NCBI RefSeq assembly: GCF_001700435.1
Contig: NZ_LYPC01000027.1
Coordinates: forward strand, 496,380-560,379
Origin: Paenibacillus pectinilyticus
GTDB taxonomy: Bacteria > Bacillota > Bacilli > Paenibacillales > NBRC-103111
DNA: 64,000 bases
Reading direction: 5' to 3'
Of this stretch, positions 15,984-25,002 are shown one piece after another. The translations under genes were made by a program, and so were the position numbers. The stretch's first letter is position 1. Each line of letters opens with the position of its first letter. The notes under the pieces were generated by a model. The model was not told the DNA's origin. It saw only the letters and a list, made by a program, of their open reading frames with translations, and did not search any database.

Positions 15984-17332
15984 TATCTTTTTTTGGAGTT
16001 AGGACGCCAAGTGAGATGTAAGACGTATGTGATTAGGGCAATAAGCAGGATAAAAAGCAAACTAATCCAGAATCCCGGACGTGTCGTCGGGTGACAAGCA
16101 GCACCGGATATCGCGCAGAGAATAAGGAGAATGCCTGACCATCTTTTGAAGCTAAGTGATGAAGAGCGCGGTAGAAGGCGTCCCGAAGAAAGCAGGATAA
16201 ACAGCCAAATGAAGAGTAAAGTGAGTCCAGCAGCTGTGGATATAAACGTATATAGATTCTCTGGCAAAATGAGTGCTAACACCACGGCAGCAGCCATGCC
16301 ACCGGTTGTAAAAGCCAGAGCCGCATAAGGGATTTGCCTCACTCCTTTGGTTTTGCGGGCGAAAATCAGCGGCGCATCGTGATCTTGCGCGAGTGCAACG
16401 AGAATGGCGGTAACCGCGAAGAGGGACGCGACCATCGTCGAAAAGGCCGCAATAATGAGGATCGCATTGAACACATGCGGTACAAAAGGCAGTGGATAGC
16501 TTTCCAAGCTGACTTGGAAGGGGCTTTTTTTCTCATGTAGGGCATGTAGAGGAAGCAGGGTTAGGACGAGGAAAAGGGAAATGATGTAGAGGATGGCTAA
16601 AAGCAGGATCATGAGGGTGCCCGCCTTGGAAGCTTCGCTGGGTTTCTTTAAACGCATAGCGAATAGACCCATCATTTCCGTACCGCCGAAGGCGTAGAAG
16701 GCATAAATGAAGGATGACCAAGATCCCTTGAGCCCTGATGGCAAAAAGGTTGCATGCGTAATTGGAAAGGCAAGTGGATGTAAGCCCCCTGAGATCCAGC
16801 CTACTATCGCGGCAGCGGCAATTAAGAGGAACATCAACAGCGCCGAGACTTTAATGAGGGCGAAAAAATGCTCAGACCGCTCAAATGCTTTGGCCCCAAG
16901 CAGAATCACACCAACGCCGAGACTGGCATAGATGACAGCGAACAGCCACATAGGAACCGCAGGGAACCAGAAGCGGGTAAAAAGCGAAAGTGCCGCCAAC
17001 TGACTCCCCATGATCATTAACTGTGAGCCCCAATAAATCCAACCGCAGCTGAAGCCGGCCCAACGGCCGTAGGCTAATTGCGCGTAAGCTCGGAAAGAGC
17101 CTTGCTGGGGATTGGCATTTGTCATTTGAATCAAAGCGTCAAGAACGAAGTAGGTACCAACAGCGGCGAGCAGAAATAAGATGAGCATGGAAGCGCCACC
17201 CATGGTGAGTCCAATGCCTGCACCGAGGAAGTAGCCGGTTCCGAGCGTACAAGCGACGCCGAGCAGTGATAGCTGCCATAGGTTCATTGTGCCGGTTGTG
17301 AGTGGGTCTGTTTTGGTTGCTTTGGTGGGCAT
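15980..17332 (-). CDS. APC-superfamily amino-acid permease
   Basis: The 450-residue integral membrane protein has 12 predicted hydrophobic segments. The N-terminus LLGVACTLGTGYFLGAGIGL contains the helix-1 glycine motif of amino-acid/polyamine/organocation transporters. SFIYAFYAFGGTEMMGLFA in helix 6 is also characteristic. Substrate is probably an amino acid; the family does not allow a closer guess. The start ATG follows TAGGAGGCGGC. The MerR gene is downstream on the same strand, but it has its own promoter in the overlap. Confidence 0.9.
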   Translation of the reverse strand: MPTKATKTDPLTTGTMNLWQLSLLGVACTLGTGYFLGAGIGLTMGGASMLILFLLAAVGTYFVLDALIQMTNANPQQGSFRAYAQLAYGRWAGFSCGWIYWGSQLMIMGSQLAALSLFTRFWFPAVPMWLFAVIYASLGVGVILLGAKAFERSEHFFALIKVSALLMFLLIAAAAIVGWISGGLHPLAFPITHATFLPSGLKGSWSSFIYAFYAFGGTEMMGLFAMRLKKPSEASKAGTLMILLLAILYIISLFLVLTLLPLHALHEKKSPFQVSLESYPLPFVPHVFNAILIIAAFSTMVASLFAVTAILVALAQDHDAPLIFARKTKGVRQIPYAALAFTTGGMAAAVVLALILPENLYTFISTAAGLTLLFIWLFILLSSGRLLPRSSSLSFKRWSGILLILCAISGAACHPTTRPGFWISLLFILLIALITYVLHLTWRPNSKKRY

Positions 17333-17412
17333 GCCGCCTCCTAAGATGCAAAAGAGTTAAACAACAGCCCATATAGTATCGCTTGTCCATTGGTAAAATA
17401 TACTGAGTCACG

Positions 17413-17706
17413 CTAGTCCATCTGTACGAATAATTGGCCTTCCCGATCCTTAACCTCGTAGGATTGCAGCTTTGCGCTAGGGACATTATGACAGCGTCCT
17501 GTATGCAGTTCAAAGGTCCAGCCGTGCATCGGGCATTCAAGTTCGCCATTCTCAAGCTCAACTGCAAAGCCTGCGTGAGGGCAGCGGCTGGACAGAAGCG
17601 TATATACGCCATCTTCTTCGGTTAGAAAAAATCGTTTGCCGTTCACTTTCACTTCGGCGGGACTTGCAGTAAACTGATCTTTAGAACCAATTAGGATTTC
17701 ATTCAT
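17413..17706 (-). CDS. Rieske [2Fe-2S] protein, NirD/ferredoxin-like
   Basis: This small cytoplasmic protein (97 residues from the chosen start) contains a complete Rieske cluster site: Cys42-x-His44 (CPHAGF) and Cys58-x-x-His61 (CPMHGW). Such soluble Rieske proteins act as electron-transfer partners or as the small subunit of nitrite reductase. There is no nitrite reductase nearby, so the partner is unknown. ATG 17706 is preferred because GGAG lies seven bases upstream; an earlier ATG at 17724 is possible. It is divergent from the threonine-aldolase-like gene. Confidence 0.88.
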   Translation of the reverse strand: MNEILIGSKDQFTASPAEVKVNGKRFFLTEEDGVYTLLSSRCPHAGFAVELENGELECPMHGWTFELHTGRCHNVPSAKLQSYEVKDREGQLFVQMD

Positions 17707-17803
17707 AAGGACGCTCCGTTTCATAGGGTATTCTTCTAAATTATAATCCAAATCACAACACGATCTCCACTCAGATGGCAAAAAACGAAGGAGCATAACG
17801 CAC

Positions 17804-18898
17804 ATGAGTACACTTTCCCCATTCGTGGCAGCTTTTCGCCAGGCGGCTTATCCAATTGGCGGGCATGGCCGCAGGAATATGCAGGTTTTAAAAGAGGTTT
17901 TGAATGAGCTTGATGACAAGCTTGAGAGCGATAACTATGGAACAGGTGAAGGCATCGAGAGCTTTCAAGCAGAAATGGCTGCCTTTTTAGGCAAGGACAA
18001 GGCTATTTTCTTCCCCAGCGGTACGATGGCGCAGCAAATAGCTTTACGGATCTGGTGCGATGAAAAGGGAATCCGGAAGGTTGCCTATCATCCGTTAAGT
18101 CATTTGGAAATTCATGAAGAGGATGGCTTGAAGGAGCTTCATCAGATTGAATCGATTTTGTTAGGTGAGAAGGACCGCCTGATTCGTTTGGATGAAATTC
18201 TGGAGATGCAGGCAGACATCGCATGTCTGCTGATTGAGCTCCCTCAGCGGGAAATTGGCGGGCAGCTGCCGCCGTATGAAGAGCTTGTGGCGATCTCGGC
18301 GCATTGCCGAGCCAAGGGGATTAAATTACATTTGGATGGAGCTCGGTTGTACGAGGTGCTTCCCTTTTATCAGAAGACCGCGGCGGAGTTGTGTGCCTTA
18401 TTCGATAGTGTCTACATATCGTTCTACAAAGGAATTGGCGGGGTCGCTGGTGCTATCTTAGCAGGGGATGAAGCCTTCATAGCGAAGTCGAAGGTGTGGA
18501 AAAGACGCCACGGTGGCGATTTAATCAGCCTCTATCCGTATTTCCTGAGCGCGAGCTACTATTTCAAGCAACGCGCGCATAAGATGGGGCAATATTATGG
18601 GGAAGCGATTGAGCTTGCAGCGTTATTTAATAGCTGTCATCTTGTGACGACTTTGCCGCACGTCCCTGTGACGAACATGTTCCACGTGCACATTGCGCTG
18701 CCGAAGGAGAAGCTGGAACCCATCCTGACCGCTCTATATGCAGAAACAGGCGTGGGATTGATTCACTATCTGAGAGAGTCGAGCGAAGGGGTTTGTTCCT
18801 TTGAAGTGAGTATCGGCGATGCCTATGCGAAAATACCGAAGGATGTGCTGAAGCATGCGTTCGAGCGGTTGGATGCGGTTTTGAGCGAGGCGAAGTAA
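17804..18898 (+). CDS. Threonine-aldolase-family PLP enzyme
   Basis: The 364-residue enzyme belongs to fold-type I PLP enzymes. Features include DNYGTGEGIESFQAEMAAFLG near the N-terminus (the part written in two pieces: DNYGTGEGIE and SFQAEMAAFLG), the phosphate/PLP region FFPSGTMAQQIALR, HLDGARLYE with the Asp that holds the pyridine nitrogen, and the Schiff-base lysine Lys209 in ISFYKGIGG. The family cleaves L-threonine or related beta-hydroxy amino acids to glycine and an aldehyde. The C-terminal part is a little divergent from classical LtaE, so a related beta-eliminating lyase is also possible. The start follows GAAGGAGC. A strong hairpin terminator follows. Confidence 0.88.
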   Translation: MSTLSPFVAAFRQAAYPIGGHGRRNMQVLKEVLNELDDKLESDNYGTGEGIESFQAEMAAFLGKDKAIFFPSGTMAQQIALRIWCDEKGIRKVAYHPLSHLEIHEEDGLKELHQIESILLGEKDRLIRLDEILEMQADIACLLIELPQREIGGQLPPYEELVAISAHCRAKGIKLHLDGARLYEVLPFYQKTAAELCALFDSVYISFYKGIGGVAGAILAGDEAFIAKSKVWKRRHGGDLISLYPYFLSASYYFKQRAHKMGQYYGEAIELAALFNSCHLVTTLPHVPVTNMFHVHIALPKEKLEPILTALYAETGVGLIHYLRESSEGVCSFEVSIGDAYAKIPKDVLKHAFERLDAVLSEAK

Positions 18899-18936
18899 GG
18901 TAGAAATGGCGTAAGTAGGTGACAGTGAGATGACAA

Positions 18937-18987
18937 GATCAGGGATATTCCGCTGGGGTAGAAATGCGGGATGCCCCTGATTTTTTT
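18937..18987. terminator. Terminator between convergent aldolase and MATE genes
   Basis: ATCAGGG with an interrupted stem (ATTCCGC/GCGGGAT) pairs with CCCCTGAT near 18973-18980 and is followed by seven T residues. It lies between two convergent genes and can serve the plus-strand gene. Confidence 0.7.
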
Positions 18988-18999
18988 GTTCAGATCAAA

Positions 19000-20349
19000 T
19001 TAGGCCATTTCCTCACTGTTCACCAACACTTTCTTCTCCCATGCTCTACTTCTCCAGCGGAATAATAAAATAATCCCTCGCAAGCCTTCATCCATGATGA
19101 ACACGCCCCACATTCCTACCAACCCGTACCCCATGTGTACGCCTATCCAATAAGTGAGCGGGACACACAACCCCATTATGGCACATGCGCCTATGATAAG
19201 AATGAATCGCGCGTCACCTGCAGCTCGAAGAGCTTCTCCGATAACAATGTTTAAGCAGCGAACTGGTTCTAGAAGGAAACCAAACGTCAGTAAAAAAGCC
19301 CCTAAAGTAATGATCTCGACGTTATCCGTAAACATTCCGATCAATTGCTTTCTAAATAAAAAGGTCATTGTGACCGCGGCAATGGAAAGTAATAAGCTAA
19401 GGAACAAACTGCGAAACAATTGCTTGTAGGCTTCCTCCTTTTTACCTGCCCCCACCAGTCGACCAATGATGATTTGAGTCCCACGTCCCAAAGAGATGGC
19501 CAACACCATGATGAATGTCATGATATTTTGGGTATAAATCCGTGTAGAAAGCATCTCAGCGCCAAGCTGCGTGATAAAATAGGTCGTCATCAGTTGACTT
19601 ATAGCGTATACGAGCTGACTTCCGGCTGTGGGAATACCGATCGTCAATATTTTCTTCAAATCTGCAAATCTTGCCTTGTAAAAGTCGCTGAAAGATAAGT
19701 TCAATCGAACGACTTTTGATAAAAGGATGCTGTATATGACTAGCCCGAGTAGTTGGCTGAATACCGCCGATAGAGCAACACCGGGAATGCCGAGCTTGGG
19801 CAGCCCGAAAGGACCGAAAATGCTTACAATACTGCCGGTCAAATTTACGAGATTAATGCCCAAGCTGACCGTCATGGTATACCTTGTATACCCATGCACC
19901 TGCGTTATGGCCGCAATGGTCAGATTGATGGCTTGAATAAATAAGGCGCTGCCAACGATAGTTAGGAAAATGCGCGCCTGATCCAGTGTATTTGGTTCCA
20001 AGCCGAAGGGTTGAAGCAGCTGTTTGCTAAAGCAAACGATACATATGCTTATCAAGAAACCGAAAACAAAATTTAGCGAGATGGCTCCAGCCGCAAATTT
20101 CTTGACATCTCTGCTTTTATTCGCGCCTATATGTTGAGAAATGACGATCGCCGAACCCGTTGAAACCACTTGAAGCAGCAAGAATAAAAAAATGATGAGT
20201 TGGTTGCTAACACCAACCGCTGCAACGGCTTCATCCGACACATGACTCACGATGAATGTATCCGAGGTTCGCATAAACACTTGGAGTGATGATTCAATAA
20301 ATAAAGGCCATGTAATGGCAAATAAACCTAGATTCTTAGGAACTGTCAT
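19000..20349 (-). CDS. MATE-family exporter, second copy
   Basis: The protein has 449 residues with 12 hydrophobic segments. It is a clear paralogue of the exporter at 13615: KNLGLFAITWPLFIES matches LRLFAVTWPIFIDS, and VISQHIGANKSRDVKKF matches VAQHLGAGKVKEASRIS. The frame is open for 63 more codons upstream, but ATG 20349 is chosen because homology begins there and AAGGAG lies 10 bases upstream; the extension looks unlike a MATE N-terminus. Substrate unknown. It shares a 400-base upstream region with the divergent secreted enzyme gene. Confidence 0.88.
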   Translation of the reverse strand: MTVPKNLGLFAITWPLFIESSLQVFMRTSDTFIVSHVSDEAVAAVGVSNQLIIFLFLLLQVVSTGSAIVISQHIGANKSRDVKKFAAGAISLNFVFGFLISICIVCFSKQLLQPFGLEPNTLDQARIFLTIVGSALFIQAINLTIAAITQVHGYTRYTMTVSLGINLVNLTGSIVSIFGPFGLPKLGIPGVALSAVFSQLLGLVIYSILLSKVVRLNLSFSDFYKARFADLKKILTIGIPTAGSQLVYAISQLMTTYFITQLGAEMLSTRIYTQNIMTFIMVLAISLGRGTQIIIGRLVGAGKKEEAYKQLFRSLFLSLLLSIAAVTMTFLFRKQLIGMFTDNVEIITLGAFLLTFGFLLEPVRCLNIVIGEALRAAGDARFILIIGACAIMGLCVPLTYWIGVHMGYGLVGMWGVFIMDEGLRGIILLFRWRSRAWEKKVLVNSEEMA

Positions 20350-20750
20350 GGGGAAAGAACTCCTTCGATACGACTCGATATGGATCTCCTCTTTATCTTG
20401 GGGCATAACGAAACCGTTTTCATTGCAAAATGTGGGCAAATGATTGCGTATATTGACTCCAATGATTGGAGTTTTCTGATCGATAGGCACGTGCCAAATC
20501 TTAACTTTGACACCTCTGTTTGTGTAATTCACCGTCATTCACATGAAATCGTACGATTGTTCACCTCAGTTCGTCAGATTGTAGGTGTTGGTGAAGTGGA
20601 AGAATCGGTATACTTCAAAAAGTAAGCCCTTACATTTGTGAGTGATAACCACTGGTCAGAAGGAGGGATGGAGCAAGCAGGCCACGGTTACAGAACTGTT
20701 GCAAGTGAGTGAAAAGGACGTTATTTTACATACTATTGGAGGGAAATGAC
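20350..20750. other. Intergenic stretch without a confident gene
   Basis: This 401-base region separates the MATE gene from the secreted propeller enzyme. Frames are open on both strands (minus-strand extension of the MATE frame; plus strand 20380-20625; and a 35-codon plus-strand frame from GTG 20642 to a stop at 20749 that reads WSKQATVTELLQVSEKDV). None shows a good start signal or a family I recognise. The last one could be a relic of a regulator's DNA-binding end. Confidence 0.5.
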
Positions 20751-22391
20751 ATGTTTAAAAAGAGTCTAGCTACGTTACTCAGTATGATTTGCATCATAAT
20801 GATGTTCGGGGTACTTCCGGCTTTTGCAGCGAACGGGCCGATCACGTGGGGATCATCGGTCACCGTAACGAATATCAACACATTTACGGATGCGGGGACG
20901 GACGCGCGGGGTATTAGTCCAGGCACATTTGGCTCGGAGTATCCGCGAATGATTAAGCTGGCGAATGGGAACTGGCTGGCAGTAGCAGCTATTTATGATA
21001 ATAACGGCTACACGAAGGTGTCTTGGGGCGGAACTCGTCTGCAGGTATTCCTAAGCACGGATAATTGCCGGACATGGTCCTTGGCAGCGACGCTTTGGGA
21101 AGATGGACGTGATCTAGATAACGGTCAATTTGCGCAAATGGCTAATGGGGACATTTTGCTTGCGATGCGTTCGGTTCGTTGGCAGGAGTCTTATCAGTTA
21201 AAGGTGTATAAAAGCACCAACGGTGGATCGAATTGGAGTTATTTGAGTACGATTGATGAGAACAATGGTGCGCCAGGCGCATTGGGGAATCCGGATAAAG
21301 GCGTATATGAGCCGCATATGCAAATTTTGAGCGATGGTACGTTAGCGGTGATGTATGCCAATGAGAAGCATGTTACCGAAAGTCCATCCTACAGCCAGAT
21401 CGTTTCGGAGAAGCTGTCGACCAACGGTGGCGCTAGCTGGGGAAGTGAAATCTATGTGGCTTGGGATCCTTCGAACTCAGGTGCACGTCCAGGAATGCCA
21501 GTATGGCAGAAAATGGCCAACGGCCAGTACATTGTAACGTTCGAAGTGTGCGGCACGCAGAGTTGTAATATTTTTACCAAGAAGAGTTCGGATGGTAAAA
21601 CATGGGCGAGCGGCATTGGTACACAAGTACCAAGCCAGCAAGGCGGACCGTACCTGCTTTCGTTAACGGACGGCAGAATCCTGTTAACCTCGAATGCCAA
21701 TGTCATGTCGATTTCAAATGATTACGGAAATACGTGGTACACGAATGATTCTACCGCGTTTGGTAACTCGTTATGGTCATCTATTTATCAAACCGGCACG
21801 AATGAAGTAGCTTTCATTGATTCTGTGAACCGCACTAGCGGTGGCCATAATGTACAAGTGAAATTCGGAACGTTGACGTCTAGTTATGGGAATGATTTTG
21901 CTGCCAATGAGAATGGATGGGTGCACTATGGTGGCACTTGGAATCTGACTGGCGGCACGTACAATGTAACTTCAACTAGTGCGGACAAATCCATTCTTAC
22001 CCCGTATCCATCTAAACGTAACTATACCCTCGAAGGGGATATTAAGCTTACTACTGGCGGGCAAGGCAGTCTTATTTTCAATGTTACGAACCCTGGAACG
22101 GGCGCCGATGCTCAAACAGGCTATGGCGCAGGCATTGATTCGGCGGGGCAAGTGTGGCTGGGACGTTTTAACAACAGCTGGACACAGCTGAGTCTTGTCA
22201 ACACGACAATAAGCACAAACACCTGGTATCACATGAAAGTTGTCGTGAATGAGGGGAACATCAAGGTCTACGTTGGCGACATGACGACTCCGAAGATCAA
22301 TTACACCGATACGACGTATGCGAATGGTACCATTGGGGTGCGCGGTGGCTTCAGCAATAGCGTGAGCTTTGATAATATAACAGTGAATTAA
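20751..22391 (+). CDS. Secreted BNR/Asp-box beta-propeller glycoside-hydrolase-like enzyme with C-terminal lectin-like domain
   Basis: The 546-residue protein has a signal peptide cut probably after AFA (about residue 26). The central part (about 40-385) contains five Asp-box motifs, STDNCRTW, STNGGSNW, STNGGASW, SSDGKTW and SNDYGNTW, typical for six-bladed sialidase-fold propellers. YEPHMQILSDGTLAVMYANE resembles the catalytic region of GH93 exo-arabinanases as well as sialidase-like enzymes, so arabinan or another plant polymer is a likely substrate. Residues from about 390 to the end form a concanavalin/LamG-type beta-sandwich (GWVHYGGTWNL, NTWYHMKVVV). Start ATG 20751 has GGAGGGAAATGAC upstream. 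It precedes a sugar ABC operon. Exact activity uncertain. Confidence 0.82.
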   Translation: MFKKSLATLLSMICIIMMFGVLPAFAANGPITWGSSVTVTNINTFTDAGTDARGISPGTFGSEYPRMIKLANGNWLAVAAIYDNNGYTKVSWGGTRLQVFLSTDNCRTWSLAATLWEDGRDLDNGQFAQMANGDILLAMRSVRWQESYQLKVYKSTNGGSNWSYLSTIDENNGAPGALGNPDKGVYEPHMQILSDGTLAVMYANEKHVTESPSYSQIVSEKLSTNGGASWGSEIYVAWDPSNSGARPGMPVWQKMANGQYIVTFEVCGTQSCNIFTKKSSDGKTWASGIGTQVPSQQGGPYLLSLTDGRILLTSNANVMSISNDYGNTWYTNDSTAFGNSLWSSIYQTGTNEVAFIDSVNRTSGGHNVQVKFGTLTSSYGNDFAANENGWVHYGGTWNLTGGTYNVTSTSADKSILTPYPSKRNYTLEGDIKLTTGGQGSLIFNVTNPGTGADAQTGYGAGIDSAGQVWLGRFNNSWTQLSLVNTTISTNTWYHMKVVVNEGNIKVYVGDMTTPKINYTDTTYANGTIGVRGGFSNSVSFDNITVN

Positions 22392-22410
22392 ATGCATAGA
22401 TGTGTGTAGA

Positions 22411-22434
22411 AAAAGAGCCTTCGGGCTCTTTTTT
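22411..22434 (+). terminator. Rho-independent terminator after the propeller enzyme
   Basis: AAAAGAGCC (22411-22419), loop TTCG, GGCTCTTTT (22424-22432), followed by further T. A compact UUCG-type tetraloop hairpin. Confidence 0.9.
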
Positions 22435-22596
22435 GCGTTGTTCAGGGCTCCACGCCCACCATACGATTGTTCCCCAATCGTAAGATCTTCCCCTTTTGCC
22501 ATCAACGTGTTCCGTGGAGTTCTTACGTTTGTTCCCTAAAGTTGAGGTTTTTATCGGTTATGACGCGAGGGGAATCCCTGTAAAGTTAGAACCAAG

Positions 22597-22628
22597 GAAA
22601 GCCCTTACATCGGAGTGAAAGGGCTTTC
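22597..22628 (+). promoter_or_regulatory. Perfect hairpin in the leader of the sugar ABC operon
   Basis: GAAAGCCCTT (22597-22606) and AAGGGCTTTC (22619-22628) form a perfect 10-bp stem with a 12-base loop, 42 bases before the binding-protein start. There is no T-tract, so it is more likely an mRNA leader structure or an operator than a terminator. The rest of 22435-22596 shows no gene and no clear promoter. Confidence 0.45.
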
Positions 22629-22670
22629 GCAAAAACCATTAATCATGAAGAGAGAGGGTTGTTCATCACA

Positions 22671-23987
22671 ATGAAAAAGAAATTAACTAGCTTACTAACT
22701 GCAAGTATTGCACTTGCCATGGTAGCAACAGGCTGCTCGAGCACAAAAGAAAGCGATACCAAAACAGCAGGGGCATCTGCGACGGAAACAGCGAAAGCTG
22801 CAGCGACTGCGAAATCCACAAGTCCGGTTGAGATCACCTTCTGGAATATGTTTGGCGGCGGCGAAGGCGATTTCGTCGATCAAATCATCAAAGGCTATAA
22901 CGACTCTCAGAAGGAAGTCGTCGTGAAACAGCTTCGCCTTGAATCCAATGAGTACTATGCGAAGCTGAGTACGGCACTCTCTTCCTCCAAAGGACCAGAC
23001 GTAGCTGTCGCTCACGTGGATCGCATTTCACCTTTTGTGAAGGCGAAGCAGCTCGTACCCATCGATCAACTGGCAAGCAAAGTAGGCTTCGATCTGAAAC
23101 AAATCTCGGACTCGAATATCAAAAGTGTAACCTACGATGGCAAACCATACGCTGTTCCGTTAGACACTCACTTCCATATGTTCTATTACAACAAGGATTT
23201 GCTGAAGAAAGCAGACTTACTTAATGATGATGGCACGCCGAAGTTGGGTGAGTTAACACCAGCTGGCTTCGAGAAAACATTGGCACAAATTCAAGCGAAA
23301 GTACCGGATGTGCAAGCACTTGCGGTTAATACACCTTATTTCCAAGAACCGTTCCTGAACATGTACTATGAAGCGGGCGGCGACCTGCTCAACGCGGATT
23401 TGAATAAATCGGCGATCAACAACGATAAAGCACTGAGCGTATTGAACTTCTACATGGATCTATATAAGAAAAAATACAGTGACCTAAACGACAAAACACC
23501 ATGGGATTCCTTCCACAATGGGAAAGCGGCGCTATGGTTCGGGGGCGTGTGGGAAGCAGGATTACTCCTTGGAGATAAATCCTTGAATATCGGCGCAATG
23601 CCGCTGCCTGCAATCTTTGGGTCACAAACACACTGGGCGAGCTCACACACACTCGTTGTACCGTCTTACGTCACAGCTGAGAAGCAAGAAGCTGCAGCGA
23701 AATTCATGAAGTATTTCTCTGAGGTTGGCGGCAAAACATGGGGTCAAGCAGGTCACGTGCCAGCGAACAGCGTAGTAACGACAAGCGACGAATACAAGAA
23801 GCTGCCTTACCGCAATTTCTTTATTGAAGCTCAAAAAACAGTGAAATTCGCACCGAAAACAGATAAATACACAACGATCATTACAACCGTTTCTGAGTCG
23901 TTGCAGAACATCCTTTTCGGTAAACAAACGCCAGAAGAAGGCTTGAAATCACTCGATAAGCAAATTAACGATGTGTTAGCGAACTAA
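22671..23987 (+). CDS. Sugar ABC transporter substrate-binding lipoprotein 1
   Basis: This 438-residue extracellular binding protein has a lipoprotein signal ending VATGC (Cys22). The mature part has the family-1 solute-binding fold: EITFWNMFGGGEGDFVDQII, GPDVAVAHVDR, PYFQEPFLNMYYEAGG and a C-terminal AGHVPANSVV motif. Such proteins capture oligosaccharides for carbohydrate-uptake CUT1 transporters. Start ATG 22671 is chosen by the signal sequence; an adjacent TTG at 22659 is possible. It is followed by two permease genes and, after the YesM/YesN system, by a close paralogue. The ATPase is missing and would be supplied in trans by an MsmX-like protein. Confidence 0.93.
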   Translation: MKKKLTSLLTASIALAMVATGCSSTKESDTKTAGASATETAKAAATAKSTSPVEITFWNMFGGGEGDFVDQIIKGYNDSQKEVVVKQLRLESNEYYAKLSTALSSSKGPDVAVAHVDRISPFVKAKQLVPIDQLASKVGFDLKQISDSNIKSVTYDGKPYAVPLDTHFHMFYYNKDLLKKADLLNDDGTPKLGELTPAGFEKTLAQIQAKVPDVQALAVNTPYFQEPFLNMYYEAGGDLLNADLNKSAINNDKALSVLNFYMDLYKKKYSDLNDKTPWDSFHNGKAALWFGGVWEAGLLLGDKSLNIGAMPLPAIFGSQTHWASSHTLVVPSYVTAEKQEAAAKFMKYFSEVGGKTWGQAGHVPANSVVTTSDEYKKLPYRNFFIEAQKTVKFAPKTDKYTTIITTVSESLQNILFGKQTPEEGLKSLDKQINDVLAN

Positions 23988-24069
23988 TTCTACACGCTCT
24001 AACGGGTGAAGCTTTCACCATAACGGTGAGGCTTCACCCACCTATATAGAGAAACAAGGAGAGGAACAC

Positions 24070-24990
24070 ATGGAGACGAAAGTGAGTGAACGTGATCGGA
24101 CTTGGGTCCTCCGCGAACGTAAACCGTTACGCATAGCTTTGGAATTGAAGGCGATTCTGTACCTGTTGCCGTTTTTGATCCCTTTTGCCATCTTCTATCT
24201 GTGGCCAGTTGGGCGAGGGGCTTGGATGAGCTTGCACGTTTGGAACATTCAAGGGATGCAGAAATATGTAGGCTTGGCGAATTATAAAAAGATTTTCAGC
24301 GATACCGATTTTTATCTGTATTTGTGGCATTCGATCTATTTTGTTCTCATTTGTACACCGACCATTATTGCGTTAGGCCTAGGGTTAGCCCTTTTAATTA
24401 ACCAGAAGCTTCGTTTCCGAACGTTCATTCGTTCGATGTTTTTTCTGCCATATGTGCTGTCCGTATCGGTGATCAGTTTCATCTGGCTGCGCCTGTTCGA
24501 CTCAAAACACGGTCCAATCAATGCCTTGATGCACCTAGTTGGTTTACCAGGGGATATTCACTGGCTGACCGATAAACATTTCGCATGGTGGGCCATTACA
24601 ATGACGACCGATTGGTGGTCGGTAGGTTTTGTTATGGTGTTGTTCTTAGCTGGTCTTCAAGAAATTCCAACGGATCATTACGAAGCTGCGAAAATAGATG
24701 GCGCTGGCACGTGGAAGCAATTCATTCATATCACGCTCCCAGGATTGTCGAGGGTCATGCAAATACAAGTATTTTATCAAATTATTTCGTGTTTGAAGCT
24801 GTTTGGGCAAGTTCAGATTATGACGGGCGGAGGTCCAGGGGACTCCACGAATACCATGATTCGCTACATTTATGTGACGGGGTTTAAAAAGGATATGTTC
24901 GGACTTGCTTCAGCACAGTCTATCGTATTCTGCCTCATCATGCTGCTCATCGCAGTCATTCAGTTTAAATTATCAGATAGAAAAGAGTGA
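24070..24990 (+). CDS. Sugar ABC transporter permease (MalF-type)
   Basis: The 306-residue membrane protein has six hydrophobic segments and the cytoplasmic EAA loop (EAAKIDGAG, about 210) that docks to the ATPase. N-terminal LYLLPFLIPFAIFYLWPV is typical for CUT1 permeases. It works with the next permease and the binding protein as one importer. Start ATG 24070 follows AGGAGAGGAACAC. The gap after the binding protein gene is 82 bases and contains a short inverted repeat (GGTGAAGCTTTCACC region), which may reduce expression of the permeases relative to the binding protein. Confidence 0.93.
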   Translation: METKVSERDRTWVLRERKPLRIALELKAILYLLPFLIPFAIFYLWPVGRGAWMSLHVWNIQGMQKYVGLANYKKIFSDTDFYLYLWHSIYFVLICTPTIIALGLGLALLINQKLRFRTFIRSMFFLPYVLSVSVISFIWLRLFDSKHGPINALMHLVGLPGDIHWLTDKHFAWWAITMTTDWWSVGFVMVLFLAGLQEIPTDHYEAAKIDGAGTWKQFIHITLPGLSRVMQIQVFYQIISCLKLFGQVQIMTGGGPGDSTNTMIRYIYVTGFKKDMFGLASAQSIVFCLIMLLIAVIQFKLSDRKE

Positions 24991-25002
24991 CGGAGGTTGA
25001 CC

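Noticed and set aside
20350..20538. N-terminal extension of the second MATE protein by 63 residues
   Set aside because: MATE homology starts at ATG 20349, which has its own AAGGAG; the extension is hydrophilic and unlike known members.
20642..20749. A 35-codon frame reading WSKQATVTELLQVSEKDV just before the propeller enzyme
   Set aside because: GTG start without ribosome site and no clear family; at most a relic.
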